Shown here: positions 45,338 to 56,008 of the stretch, in pieces
Numbering within the stretch: the stretch's first letter is position 1
Layout of the letters: the number at the start of each line of letters is the position of its first letter
Source: Chinchilla lanigera
Taxonomy: Eukaryota > Chordata > Mammalia > Rodentia > Chinchillidae
DNA length: 64,000 nucleotides
Assembly (NCBI RefSeq): GCF_000276665.1
Contig: NW_004955460.1
Span: 4,830,824-4,894,823, forward strand
Direction: 5' to 3'
Translations under genes and position numbers: made by a program
The notes under the pieces: model-generated
Seen by the model: the letters and a program-made list of their open reading frames with translations, nothing else
Told to the model about the DNA's origin: nothing
Database searches by the model: none

Positions 45338-46700
45338 TTGTGCCCCTTTGGTGCAAGCTCTGTTGCAAGGAAACCCCCACCTGCACCAAACAGTAAACTT
45401 CTCCTGCCTATAAAGCCAGTTCAAGATCTCCAAGCTGCCAATACCACTGCAATTGCCCTCCATATACATTGCCTCAGTCTCTTGCCACCCACTACCTGCT
45501 GGTACACCTGCCTGGACCTAAAAATTCCCTCTTCTGCCTTTGATTGGCTCCTTTCAGCCAGTTCCTCTTCACAACTGACCTGAACTTAACCTCCCAGAAG
45601 TTCAAAAACTTGTTTTACCCTCTTTGGAGTAGCCCTCACAGCTGACCTTGCTAGTTTTCCAGAATGACACCCAAGCTGCCTGCTGTAGAGACACAAGAGG
45701 TCTGCTATAATATCTGGCAGAAAGTGGCTGCAAGAAAGAAACTGAAAATTTTTTGGAGCTACTGGCTTCTATGAAGTCTGGATCCTTGAGTTCACAAAAA
45801 CAGTGCTGCTTACACAGATTGTCAGTCCCTGGCAGTGCCCAGTGGCCTCTAAGGGCTGCCTCCTCCCTTTGGTTCTGTTCTAACAGCCACTGTCCTGATC
45901 AAGAAAGCTGACAAGCTCAGCTTAGACTGAAACCTAACTCTTCAGGTGTGACATGCTGTACCGGCATGAGCTGTTCTAAAAAAGGACACCCTGACAGATG
46001 CTGAGTATATTCTGTTTATGGATGGAAGTAGCTCTGTTAGAAATAAAGTCTGACAGGCTAAGTATGCTATGGTCAGCTTGGATAAAACTATTTTGGCTAA
46101 AGCTCTCCTGCAGGGATGATCTGCACAGCAAATCTATTTGGAAACCTGCTACCAATGATGCAAAATAATCCAGTCCACAGGCCTAAGCCCCCTCCTGGGA
46201 TCCAGTTGACTAAAACCCCAGCATTCCCAGAAAATTAGAGCCAGATATGCGCTCTACCATTTGTTCTGTAAGCTCAAGCCACTGTGCTGGCGCCCATACC
46301 CCTATAGCCAACTCGGGCTTCAGTGTCTGTGTCACTGGTCCCAACTTTGTCTTCCCTACCCATACTGAGAAGAAAAGTTTGTAGGGTCCTGCTGTAAAAA
46401 AAATCATCCCTAGATATGGCATACTGTTGATCATTGGTAGCAACAAGAGACCTGCATTTGTAGCAGAGGTAACTGAAAAACTAGATTAAATAAAAACTAT
46501 ATACAGCTTGTAAACAGCTTGAAAAGGCCAGCTATGTCTGTACATATTCCTACCCACACATATAACCTAGGTATGTATTAATTACCTCTACAAGTTTCAG
46601 AAATCCAGCATTAGATCCACTGAAAAATTTACCTGGACAGCTCCTCGGAGGCTCATTCTGAAGAGATAATGCACACACAACTAAAGCCTGAGGACATTGT
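45338..46700 (+). pseudogene. Broken retroviral pol (RT, RNase H, integrase), copy B
   Basis: Same remnants as in copy A: KPVQDLQAAN and WYTCLDL in the frame of 45338 (RT), stops after QLT, FMDGSS at 46015-46032 (RNase H, Asp kept), and IIPRYGI ... RPAFVAEVTEKL at 46400-46487 (integrase, SDNG replaced by SNKR). Several lesions, including the stops after QLT and the SNKR change, are shared with copy A. They therefore pre-date the duplication, which supports a shared dead ancestor over two independent insertions. Confidence 0.8.
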
Positions 46701-47153
46701 TCACAGGATTGCTCCATACCTATTCCTCTTGATTTTTGTGTCTTTTCAGGCTGCTTATCCCAGTCTTTGCTTCCCTGCCCCTCTACTAGCTGTGATTTTT
46801 TTTTTTTTCTTTTTTGCCTTAAACTGTATGGATGGTTGCCCCAAGAGAATAGAACAATCATACACTTGACCAAGATTTAATGAGCATTCAAGGCACAATG
46901 GACACTCTCCTAAATCAGATTAACTCCCTCACTACCTTACCAGAGTAATGTTACAGAACAGACAGACCTAAATTATGTTTCTTCTTAAAAAACAACTTAG
47001 GGAAAAACTCTATAATAAGGCAATCTTGGGGACCTTGACTAGAGCCCATCCTAGGATCACTGACAACACTAAATTCTAGCTGGGCCTTGTCTCAGAAGAT
47101 CACATGTAATATATCCAGCAAAGATTCGCTGGGAAAACTAAAAAAGGGGGAAA

Positions 47154-47490
47154 TGCAGTAAAAATGCCCTCTCCTCCCCAGCCAGTATACTTCAGTTTGT
47201 TGGTTGTTCAGGTAATAGTTCTTGTTCCAGTTCTGGTTGCTCCCATTTCTTAGAAATAGCTGGTCACTGTGATGCATAGCTGGTCACTATGATGCACAAT
47301 GTGTAAACCAATCTCCAATTGTCAAGCCATTCTACCTCTGTACTTCCTCCTTGCTTATCCAGTATAAGCCCTAAACCACCAGAAATTGGGGCCTGATAGT
47401 CTGAGAATGATCCCAATCAGTGCCTGTTGATGTAAATAAATCTGCCTCCAAATCCTGGGTGTCATGTCAGTGTTTCTGCTTGCTGTTGCA
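47154..47490 (+). repeat. 3' LTR of copy B (LTR3)
   Basis: 337 bp, the same length as LTR2 and about 95% identical by eye, including the tandem 20-bp unit. AATAAA is at 47435-47440. Ends tgctgttgCA; followed by ctttcatgtgtg and a T/GTT-rich tract leading into L1. Confidence 0.9.
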
Positions 47491-47504
47491 CTTTCATGTG
47501 TGTT

Positions 47505-47942
47505 TTTTTTTTGTTGTTGTTGTTGTTTGTTTGCTTTGTTTTTACTTCGTATGTTAGGAAAAATATGATACATGTCCTTGTGAGTGTGGCTTCTTTCACT
47601 TAATGTGATGATTTCTGGTTCCATCTATTTTCCTGGAAGTGGTATAATTCCATTCTTCTCTCTGGCTGAATAATACTCCATTGTGTGTATATGCCACCTT
47701 TTCTTCATGCTTTCATCTATTGATGGGCATCTACACTGATTCTGTACCTTGGCTATTGTGAGCTGTACCAAAATAAACACAAGTATGCAGTTATCCTTAC
47801 ATTTCAGGGACTTTAATTCTTTTCAGTATGTACCAAGGAGTGGTATAACTGGGTCATGTGTTGGTTCTCATTTTAGTTTATTCCATACTGACTTCCATAG
47901 TGGCTGGACTAATTTACGTTTCTGCCAGTAGTGTACAGAGGT
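47505..47942 (-). mobile_element. L1 ORF2-end, antisense, right of the provirus
   Basis: ttgtgagtgtggcttctttc, cttaatgtgatgatttctgg, ggctgaataatactccattg, tcatctattgatgggcatct, ttggctattgtgagctgtac, ggtataactgggtcatgtgt and ccatactgacttccatagtg are the reverse complement of the mammalian L1 ORF2 C-terminal region in consensus order. It continues the L1 left of the provirus at 38.58-38.69 kb. Confidence 0.85.
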
Positions 47943-47984
47943 GCACATGGTTTTGCTCTGGCCTCTGAGCCACAGCCTTGCTGT

Positions 47985-48195
47985 GCCACTCCCAGGGATC
48001 CTTGACATTCTGTGCCTCCCTCTCATACTGTGCCCCCAGCACCTATTTTAAATTTTAAAATGTTTTAAAATTTTGAAATAGTGCATTGTGTTGCTAAATC
48101 ACTAAATTGTCCAGGCTGGACTTGAACTTGCAATCTTCCTACCTCAGCTTCATGGAGTGCTGGGATTATTAGGCATGAGCCATCATACCTGGCAA
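47985..48195 (-). mobile_element. B1-ID dimeric SINE, antisense, diverged
   Basis: An eroded ID arm near 48030, an AT linker, then gttgctaaatcactaaattg, tccaggctggacttgaactt, cttcctacctcagcttcatg and gagtgctgggattattaggc (B1 arm). Confidence 0.8.
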
Positions 48196-49284
48196 GAAAT
48201 GATTCCTGTTTTAAAGATAGTGTTTCTTAAAATCTTAATATGCATGAAGACATTTTAAAGTTTTAATTCGAAACCATACTTAATATATCTGTAAAATTTT
48301 AGCAGATCTTGACAATGAAAACTAGATCAAAATATAAATGAGAACATTGGAATATATAAATATCCCCACTTAGTACCTGATATACTGATTTAGTTGCTGC
48401 ATAAATGCTGGATGGCTTAAAAACCAAAAGGCAAAGAGCAACACTGCTTGTTCCTCGAGTGGTTATAGAAAAATATGCATGAATATTTTCAGCATAGTTT
48501 GAAAAGGAGAGGCTTAATAAAGTATTAGTTTCATTATTATGATTACTTTAGTGTTGAGAGTATGATATAAATACAAAACTCTATTTCCTGGTTTATAATG
48601 CATTGTAATTATTTTAAATTTGAGATTTTTCTACACAGTGCAAAACAACCAGTGTATAAAATTTTCCTGGAGTTGAAAGTGCTGGTTAATAACATTCATT
48701 TGATGACCTCATATTATGTGGGCAGAAACGCTTGCAGAATGTGATCCAAAGGATTTATAGATAGAAATACATTGCCATAATAACTCTATGCTTTGAAAGT
48801 GCTAATGAGCTTCAGAAGGTTTGGAACCCCTCTATAACTTGATAAAATTAGGACTATTTTTTTGTTTGTAGGTGGTTTTCCCAAAGTCATTTTTTTGGGG
48901 GGGGGTTATAGCAGTAAAGAAGTTTTCCCGCTTAACAGGAATACTGTAAAATGTGCAAAAGCAAACTAGCCCCCAGAATAAAAAAAAAGTAAATAAAACA
49001 AAGACCGTGAGGGGGAGGTATAGGAATCATGTTTTGGGATGGTGGTCCCTGTGCTATTAATGTGACTCAGATACTTTCTCAGACTTTTAAAGGGCATGTG
49101 ATAATTTCACAGATGTTGCTTTGACCTTTTGTTCCAGTGTTTTGGGGCTCATTAGCATTTTCTCTTGTAAACAAAATTGTTTTACAAAACCTGGGAGAAC
49201 AGAGGAAATGCTAAGCATGGATCAATGACTTACTGAAAGGAAGGGATTGTTTGATAGAGGTGAAGGACCCAGGCCCAATTCCCT
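48196..49284. other. Unique sequence
   Basis: AT-rich, with a mixed T/G run near 48880-48906. No gene or repeat family recognised. Confidence 0.45.
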
Positions 49285-49655
49285 CAGCCCTCAGTATGGG
49301 CTGAATCACATTCCACAAATTCATATGTTTGAGGCCTTAACCCCCAGTGTCTCAGAACATCACTGTATTTTGAAGGCGATGAATCTTATAAAGGTGATTA
49401 CATTAAAATGTGGCCACAAAGGTACATCCTGCCCCAATCTGACTGTGTCTTTATACAAAAAGGCAATCAGGACACAGAAAAGCAACAAAAGATCATGTAA
49501 AAAAACAACAGAGAGGCCTTTTGCAGAGAACATAAGCCACCAACACCTTGACTTTGGACTTCCAGCCCTCAGAGCTGTGAAAAGAAGTTGCTGACTTTTA
49601 ACCTGCTGGTGGTATTTTCTTATGATAGCTCCAGCAATCTGATATACCTGCTTCC
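49285..49655 (+). mobile_element. MLT1-type MaLR LTR
   Basis: gtatgggctgaatcacattc, aaattcatatgtttgaggcc, ttaacccccagtgtctcaga, aggtgattacattaaaatgt, tatacaaaaaggcaatcagg, gccaccaacaccttgacttt and gacttccagccctcagagct follow MLT1 order. The 115-codon frame within (49247-49594) is a by-product of the LTR. Confidence 0.78.
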
Positions 49656-49884
49656 TAGATTAAGCAATGTGGCCAAGAACACAGGCCTAACTTGTGTGAA
49701 ATCCTAAATAAACTTATGGTAAACCAAACAAAACAATATAATCAAAGAATCCTTTACCAGGACAAACTAGGAATCATCCAGGTAAGACTTTTTAAAATAT
49801 ATATTTATAGATGAAATTTATATTCACCACTGAGACCTCCAAATAACCAGTCTTAATTCAAAGAAAGTGCCTCAGAGTAGAGGT

Positions 49885-50425
49885 GTATTACTTACAGTTC
49901 TCTAGAAGAATGGAATTAACCAAAAATATATGTATAATTATACAAGAGGATTGATTAGGTAGGTTTACAGGATCAGAGGCAGGAGAATGCACAGCAGTCC
50001 TTTGCATGCTGGAGAGTGAGGGGAAGCCAGTAGCTGTTCAGCTTTAGAAGATGGAAACCCCAGAAGAAGAGGGATCAAGGATGCATCACCAAGCCAAGGT
50101 CAAAGGCCTAGAAGTTCCCTGAAGAGTCGCTGGCAGGAGTCTGCCTCAGAAGGGTGAAGAACCTGGACACCAATGTCCAATGGCTGTGGAAGCAAAGGGT
50201 GCATCCACTCGGGAAGACTGGAGCTCTTTAAAATGAGTGCACTTCCGTCTTCTTTCCCTTTTAATTCCATTCAGGGTATAAGCCTGTTGGTTGAGGCTAC
50301 ACACAACCAGCTGTTGTCTTCTCACCTCCATTTGCTGGTTTATCAGTCATCCACAGACACACCCAGAACTGCTTTACCAATCTTTAAAGATTTTCTCACT
50401 AAAGTCAAGTTGACATATCACAATT
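49885..50425 (-). mobile_element. Solo LTR (ERVL/MaLR-like), antisense, copy 2
   Basis: Starts TGTATTACTTACAGTTCTCT. It shares with the 19479-20066 copy the gattaggtaggtttacagga block, gacaccaatgtccaatggct, cttctttcccttttaattcc, ataagcctgttggttg and a terminal gtcaagttgaca. The two are dispersed copies of one LTR family in the same orientation. Confidence 0.68.
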
Positions 50426-50772
50426 AATGGTAGTAAGAAGCAATATAGTAGAGTATGGGAAAAGACTCATTCTGTGTAGATAGCAGTTCCGTTTCAGCCT
50501 CAGGTATATAAGAGAGTGAATGGAGTATCTGAGGGCTTTGATTCTCCAGCATCAGTGAGGAGCTCCTGGTTTTGTGTCAAGCTTGGTTCTTGATGGTGGC
50601 TCAAAGGTGTGGTGTGTCACTCATCATTTTGGCCCCGAGGCCCTCCGGTCCTTAGGTGCAGAAACTCCTGACTACCAGCCATCCCATCAAGTTCAAGTGA
50701 CCCTACCTGGGGCACTTGAGGCCTTGGCAGCTTCTTTTCTGTCTGGCTGTCTCCTAAGTCTTGCATCCCCTA
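50426..50772. other. Unique sequence
   Basis: No repeat recognised. An open frame of 107 codons (50574-50897, plus) has no domain and runs into the DNA transposon relic, so it is probably fortuitous. Confidence 0.4.
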
Positions 50773-50775
50773 CTC

Positions 50776-51115
50776 TGCAGGGTGAGTATCTTCGACCCAG
50801 AAATCCCAGAATACTTTCAATTCCAAAGCTTTTTGAGCACAGATCTGACATCAAAAGGGGAAAACTCTCCCATTGGGAAACTTTGTTTCATGTATGAAAT
50901 TATTTAAAATATCATGCAAAATTACCTTCATGCTCTCTGTATTTGGTGTATATGGAACATAAATAACTTTATGATTATACCAGTTCCTGTCTGAATATAT
51001 CTCATCATATATGTTGAAATTTACTAAAGCCCTCCACTGGAGAGTGGGGGGGGAAATCCAATATCAAAACATTTCTGGTCCCAAGTTTCTTGATCAGGGA
51101 TGCTCAGGCTATCCT
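50776..51115. mobile_element. Non-autonomous DNA transposon relic with inverted ends
   Basis: The left end (gagtatcttcgacccagaaa, ttccaaagctttttgagcac) and right end (atttctggtcccaagtttct, gatcagggatgctcaggct) are imperfect inverted complements. Both resemble the 'gagcatccctaatccgaaaat' ends of short mammalian DNA elements. gacatcaaaaggggaaaact follows, as in those families. No transposase frame. Confidence 0.55.
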
Positions 51116-51870
51116 GAGTGGCAGGCTGCAGTCCATCTAGCTTCTTTGGTGTATGTAGAGGTCCTGTCTGTTCATCCAGTGATGCCCAAGCCCCAGACCA
51201 CTGCTGCCAATCAGGCAACATTGAAGTCTTAGTCATGTCCCCAGTTTCACACTTGGTTAATAATTTGAGCTATTTTGCCTCAATTACTTATTGAACTTTA
51301 AAATGCTAGGGATTTATTTTAATGCCCAAGAAAAACCTTAGAAGCATTGAGAGGTATTAGTTTATTATTATAAAAACTTGGGGACATCTCAGGTGTTTGT
51401 CACCAAGGAAACCATTGCACCAGGTAATGTGACAAAAATATTATGGGCTGGGTTAAATATATAAGCTTTAACACGTTTGATGAGGTAATCAATTCTTATG
51501 ATATAGTTTTAAGGGAAATTATAACTCTAGAGGTATAAAATAAAAGGTAGTTACAGTATAAGAGGGGGACAATGCCACATGGTTGTAGTAGTTTTTGCTG
51601 ATTGTTGAAATTATGAGATTTTAGCTTTTTAAAGATTTTCCATGATCTCTAACCAAGGATTTATACTTAAATTTGGAATTTTAAAAAATTTGGGATTCTT
51701 ATTGTTTTAAAATCATTATTCACTTAAAAATGTGTACTATTTTTTTAAGACACTATAAAGTCTTGATCCTGTATAAATCTTTACCTCAACAAATACTTCC
51801 TGAGCCCCCTAAGAGGAGACAGTGGAGTTACTGCTTCAGAAGTTCATATTCTGAATATTCATGTTCAGAA
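51116..51870. other. Unique sequence, AT-rich
   Basis: No gene or repeat family recognised. Confidence 0.4.
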
Positions 51871-51875
51871 GTTCA

Positions 51876-51985
51876 GATTCCTAGATTCAAATCCTAACTC
51901 TGAATTTTTAGTTGTATAACTTTTGGAGAGTTACTTAACTTAGGCCTTTCTCCTTTCAGAGCTCATAGCCTCCTGGGAGAAGTGT
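51876..51985 (+). mobile_element. MIR SINE fragment
   Basis: agattcaaatcctaactctg, agttgtataacttttggaga and gttacttaacttaggccttt match sense MIR order. Confidence 0.6.
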
Positions 51986-52081
51986 AGTGTGGATACTTAC
52001 CAAATGCCTTGATCTGCAACTATTTGATCATGATGTGTTTGTTACTGATGTTTTGCCTATGAAGTGGATGAACCATGGAAC

Positions 52082-52113
52082 TCACTCATTCATTCATTCA
52101 TTCATTCATTCCT
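52082..52113. repeat. (CATT)n microsatellite
   Basis: Seven near-perfect CATT units. Confidence 0.9.
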
Positions 52114-52309
52114 TAATGAATATACCTCCAATATGTATTCTGATAAGCTTGTAAAAAGAAAGCTCTTTCTCCCTTTCTTTACTAACTTCATGAATGAAGT
52201 GACCTTCTTTGGTTTCTCTGCCTTGGCTTCCACCTGTCTCTTGATTTCTTTATTTCCTACTTTATTTCTTCCTGGCATTTTCAACTGAAGTCTCACCTTT
52301 TTCAGGAGG

Positions 52310-52605
52310 GCTTTTGTCTTAGCAGGAGCTGCTATGATAAAATGCCACACACGGATGGTGTAAACACAGACATTTACTTCTCACAAGCCCAAGACTGAGG
52401 TGCTTCCAGATTCTGGGTCTCATATAACTCTTTCTGGCCTGCAGATGGTTGTCTTTTTGCTGTGTCCTCACAGGCAGAGGGGGAAGGTCTGGTGTCTCTT
52501 CTCACGATGGTGTAATGTCATTGTTGGGGCTCCTCTCTCAGGAGCTGGTCAAAACCCCTTAAAGGCCCCATTTCCACATACCATAAGATTGTGAATTAGT
52601 CTACT
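52310..52605 (-). mobile_element. MLT1/MST-type MaLR LTR, antisense
   Basis: agctgctatgataaaatgcc, atttacttctcacaagccca, cagatggttgtctttttgct, gtgtcctcacaggcagaggg and aaaggccccatttccacata are the reversed MaLR LTR order (gctgctataacaaaatacc, tttatttctcacagttctgg, atggctgtcttctcgctgtg, aaaggccccacctcctaata). Confidence 0.7.
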
Positions 52606-52802
52606 AGCATGTGAGTCTTAAGAGACAGTGAATTCTTGGTGTGTCCGTGCACCTGAGTCAGAAGCAGCTGCTTTCGTCCTTTCTTTAGGGCCACTCTTGT
52701 GCTATCGTATTCCCTGAAAATGAGACTGAGCTTTATATCAAATTTTGCTCCAGAAGATGCAATAGGGCTTATTTTTAGGGCATGTCTTATTTTTTCACAT
52801 AC

Positions 52803-52918
52803 ACCAATCTGCATTTATTCATGTACAACAATCATTTATGCATGTACAAAAAGCTACATTTTGATGTACAGAAATCTACATTTATTCATGTGCAGAATTC
52901 TACATTTATTCAAATACA
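52803..52918. repeat. Five-unit minisatellite inside the transposon relic
   Basis: Five imperfect units of 22-25 bp of the form ctacatttattcatgtacag (four with CATTTAT or CATTTTG variants). They begin directly after the transposase stop codon, i.e. in the element's 3' untranslated part. Confidence 0.75.
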
Positions 52919-53185
52919 GTCATATCATCATCTTCTGGAACATTGTCACAACTCCAAACCCGAACTCTAGCCCGAAATTCTTGTGACTGTATTTCCCACA
53001 GAACCATTGGCCCCAGTCTCATGTCCAGCCATAGAGCTCTGCCTCCATGAGTACATCTTGTCCACGTGGCCTGCTCGTAGAGCATTGACAACAGAGGTGT
53101 CAGGGACTTTACCCCATGGATTCTTCACCCGAGGCACAACCTCCTGCAGGCTGGCCTTCACAGAGTTTCCAGCAAATCAAGTGTT
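52906..53185 (-). pseudogene. Transposase C-terminal relic (pogo/Tigger-like)
   Basis: Minus-strand reading gives FAGNSVKASLQEVVPRVKN, PWGKVPDTSVVNALRAGHVD, then after a frameshift RLGPMVLWEIQSQE and VRVWSCDNVPEDDDMTVFE, with TAA at 52906-52908. A Trp-x-x-Val-Pro block, a Val-Val-Asn-Ala-Leu-Arg-Ala-Gly helix and an acidic PEDDD tail resemble the end of CENP-B/pogo/Tigger transposases (AW..VP...IV.SFK..GI...DG.EDD). The catalytic DDE core is not present, and there is at least one frameshift and an upstream stop. The relation to pogo is by pattern only. Alternatives are a different transposase class or an unrelated retrocopy. Confidence 0.45.
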
Positions 53186-53654
53186 AATTGTAGACTTACG
53201 AGACAAGAGTGACAACAAAAACGATGACAGTTAAGATCAGTGACCCATACAAAAGCAACAAAAAATTGCAGGCAGCAAAATTGAGAAAGCATTTCTGTTT
53301 CACATGATTGCATTAAGTATGTCTGTTACAGCACATGACATAGTGCATTCTGAAGATTCATATTACACACGTCCATTCGCTGTCAAGAGTGCACGTTATT
53401 TGTGTTTGTCTCTGCTCCAATTGGTCATCTGGTGATCAAGCTTGAGTTCCTCTGTTTACATAGGTATTGACCTCCCACCCAAAGGTGCCCACTTGGATAT
53501 TTACAAACACTTAATTATGATTTATACTATCTTTTATTGGAAGTGTTAATGTCAATAATATTATTTATACTTAATCATATATTAATGTTATTTTAGAATT
53601 CAGTACGTCCTGTGCTGCAAACACAAAAAGCATTCATCTGGCTAACGATCTTAG

Positions 53655-53779
53655 CTGGGGCTTATTTTTGTTTGTTTGTTTGTTTTTTTCCGGTGCAGGG
53701 AATTGAACTCACGACCTTCCACTTGCTGGGCAGGTGCTGTGCCGCTGAGCTAAATCCCCAGCCCTGGGGCTTATTTTTG
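53655..53779 (-). mobile_element. Young ID SINE, antisense, with 16-bp target-site duplication
   Basis: The element occupies about 53671-53763: GTTT-rich start, ttccggtgcagggaattgaa, ctcacgaccttccacttgct, ccgctgagctaaatccccag. Exact direct repeats ctggggcttatttttg flank it (53655-53670 and 53764-53779). The insertion split the right end of the DNA transposon relic. Confidence 0.94.
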
Positions 53780-53919
53780 GACTATGATTTATCTTATGAG
53801 CATTTTTAAAAATGCTTTTTAAATGTGGGCCTTATTTTCTGGTTAGATCTTGTTTTCCAGAGAAAATTATCTTTTCTCTTCTTTGGAAATGTGATCAGTT
53901 CAGGAGTCCCTGGGTTTTG

Positions 53920-53921
<2 letters not shown>

Positions 53922-53962
<41 letters not shown>
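53922..53962. repeat. (TC)n microsatellite
   Basis: About 20 uninterrupted TC units. Confidence 0.97.
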
Positions 53963-53966
<4 letters not shown>

Positions 53967-53999
53967 GGCAGGTGCCTAGCACCTTGGTTGGTGTTCAGT

Positions 54000-54522
54000 A
54001 TTTCTTTTTTTATTGGTACATGTTTGCCATACATAATGACCACATTCATCATAGGGAATCTGTACCTGCACATAATGTATCATAATTCTTTTTTCCATTC
54101 TCCTCCCCTCCCTTCAACCCTTCTTCCTTTCTCCATTTACAAGACTTTGTTTCCATTTTTTCCTTTCATTCTCTTTGTTAAATCCTTTTTCTCTGCCTTC
54201 CTTCTCCCTTCCCCCCTCTCCTGTTCTCCTTCCCATTTGAACATGTTCTTCCTACTCTCTAATATCTATCCTCCATTATGCTCCTGATTTACATTTTGGG
54301 TTTCTCACATATGAGAAACAATGCGATATCTAAACTTGTGTGCCCAATTTATCTCACTTAAAATTATGGTTTTGTGATGCACCCATTTGATGCCTCAAGT
54401 TTATCCTTCTTTATGGCAGAATAGTACCCCATTGTATATAAAAACCACATTTTCTTTTTCCATCCATTGATGGGAACATTGATTGTTTCTAAGATTTAGC
54501 TATTATAAATTGGGAAGGCAGG
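54000..54522 (-). mobile_element. L1 3' UTR and ORF2 end, antisense
   Basis: tttttattggtacatgtttg, acataatgaccacattcatc, a C/T-rich stretch (54090-54260), gtttctcacatatgagaaac, aatttatctcacttaaaatt, tggcagaatagtaccccatt, ttttccatccattgatggga and cattgattgtttctaagatt follow the reversed L1 3' order. Truncated near 54522. Confidence 0.8.
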
Positions 54523-55325
54523 GTTCGCTAACTGACTTCACAAGAAGACCCCGCATAGACCATTGAGTTAGGAATGTCGATAATGAGTGTGCAGTCATAC
54601 ATTCAGAAATGGCAGAGGACTTCATGGCACATGATTCTATGTATTCCTCATCCTAGATTGGAAAGATGAACATAGGGGAGGTTGAAGGACTCATCTGAGG
54701 TCTCATGCAGCAATAGCCATATACCTGCCAGTGACTTTGTAGCCATGTGCCAGCTGAGGGTCCTGGTTACTGGCCCTTCAAATAGGAAGAATCTGGTGCT
54801 TCAGAAAAGGCTGTGAGTCTTATTCTTTATTAAAGATATCATTTCTTTGATGGGCACAAGAATTTCCAGTTTTCTAACAGTCTAAGTTTGAGAGAACTGT
54901 GGTGAAAATGATCTGTCAGTCAGCCAACTGCATGGATAGATTTCAAACCCTCACAGTATGATTCTAGAGAACAGAACAGCCATCTGTGGCCTCACCCAGA
55001 ACTAGTGCAGTAAGAATCTCCGAGGATTAATCTAATGCATTCAGATTTTGATTGCATTCCTATCAGATGAATCTACTTTGCTGCAGGCAGGCTTGGGAAC
55101 CCTCCTAGGAGGAGCACTGAATTCAAAGCTTTGGGGAGAGAGATAGGCAGCAAACAATACAATACAAAACAAAGAAACAAACACTGTGCTTACTGTCCTG
55201 GATTTAGAACAGGTTCTCTTGAAAAGACATAACATATGGAGAGGGTGGCTTGGGTGGGGTGAATACTGCCAAGGTCCTATTGCATTGCTGATAAAACATG
55301 TCAGAGCTTTCCTTTCTAAATTTTT
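54523..55325. other. Unique sequence
   Basis: No gene or repeat family recognised. Confidence 0.45.
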
Positions 55326-55329
55326 GTGT

Positions 55330-55790
55330 CAGCTAGCTTATGCTGTGTAACAAACCATCCCAAGTCATGGTGGCTGAAAACAACATATATTTACTATTCA
55401 TCTTAACTCTGTGGGTCAGATGGGGTAGTTTTTGTGATTCAGGCCATCTTGGCTGGGGCTGGGTGGTCCAGCATAACCCTACTCTTCACTCATATGACAG
55501 TGATTGATTTGTTAGTGACTGGGACAGTAGGATGACTTGGTTACATGTGCCTCATTATGCAACAGCCTAATCTATATTTGTCCACAGAGCATGGTTTGTT
55601 AGGATATCCAAGCAAAAGAAAGTACACATGTGCATAGGGAATTTCGTGGTCAAGTTCAAATTCAAGGGGTGGAGAAATAGCCTTTACTTGTTCATGGAAG
55701 GCACTTCAGGGCCACAAAGCAATGTGGTATGCATATAAGAAAGGGACAGTTTTATGGGAGATTTTTGTAGTCATAGGACTTCAGCTAACA
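55330..55790 (-). mobile_element. MaLR-type (MLT1-like) LTR, antisense
   Basis: ctagcttatgctgtgtaaca, aaccatcccaagtcatggtg, gctgaaaacaacatatattt, tgtgggtcagatggggtagt and ggctggggctgggtggtcca resemble reversed old MaLR LTRs (gctgcataacaaaccacccc, gtggcttaaaacaac, tctgtgggtcaggaatc). The distal half is weak. Confidence 0.5.
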
Positions 55791-56008
55791 GGACTGGAAG
55801 AACAGAACTGTCTGTAGACACACACTTCATTGCATGGCTTTAGTATTTCTTTTGGACTCACTGTGACTTGGTGAGGCTATGTTACATGACCCCAGTCAGT
55901 AGTCTACATATCCAAGTGCCACCGGTGTCAGCAGCACAAGGAACAAGTGGACTCTTGACTTGAGGTAACCCACAAGCTCAGCATCCTGCAGCAAGATGTT
56001 ATTAAATG

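Larger units (their letters stand above)
43670..47490 (+). mobile_element. Class I endogenous retrovirus, copy B (5' truncated at gap)
   Basis: It starts at the equivalent of 40199 in copy A and runs collinear to the purine tract (47140-47153) and LTR3. Divergence from copy A is several percent by eye (higher, about 7%, in the integrase region), with small indels. It carries a nested MaLR LTR and ID element (44188-44679) that copy A lacks. The 5' LTR, primer site and leader are absent or hidden in the gap. The poly(T) near the 3' end (46797-46817) is shared with copy A. Confidence 0.85.
52690..53795 (-). mobile_element. pogo/Tigger-like DNA transposon relic, internally deleted
   Basis: On the plus strand the low-coordinate end has ttccctgaaaatgagact and agggcttatttttagggcat, then gtcttatttt. 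The high-coordinate end has gctggggcttatttttgg. gggcttattttt motifs near both ends fit a family of mammalian DNA transposons with 'aaaataagccc' termini that I remember but cannot name firmly. Inside are a transposase C-terminus (minus strand) and five tandem 22-25-bp units. An ID element split the right end. At about 1.1 kb it is shorter than an autonomous element. The pogo-like assignment rests on the C-terminal protein only. Confidence 0.5.

Noticed and set aside
53612..53809. Frame containing FFPVQGIELTTFHLLGRCCAAE-type peptide
   Set aside because: Translation of an antisense ID element; the same type of peptide appears at 30636-30881 over another ID copy.
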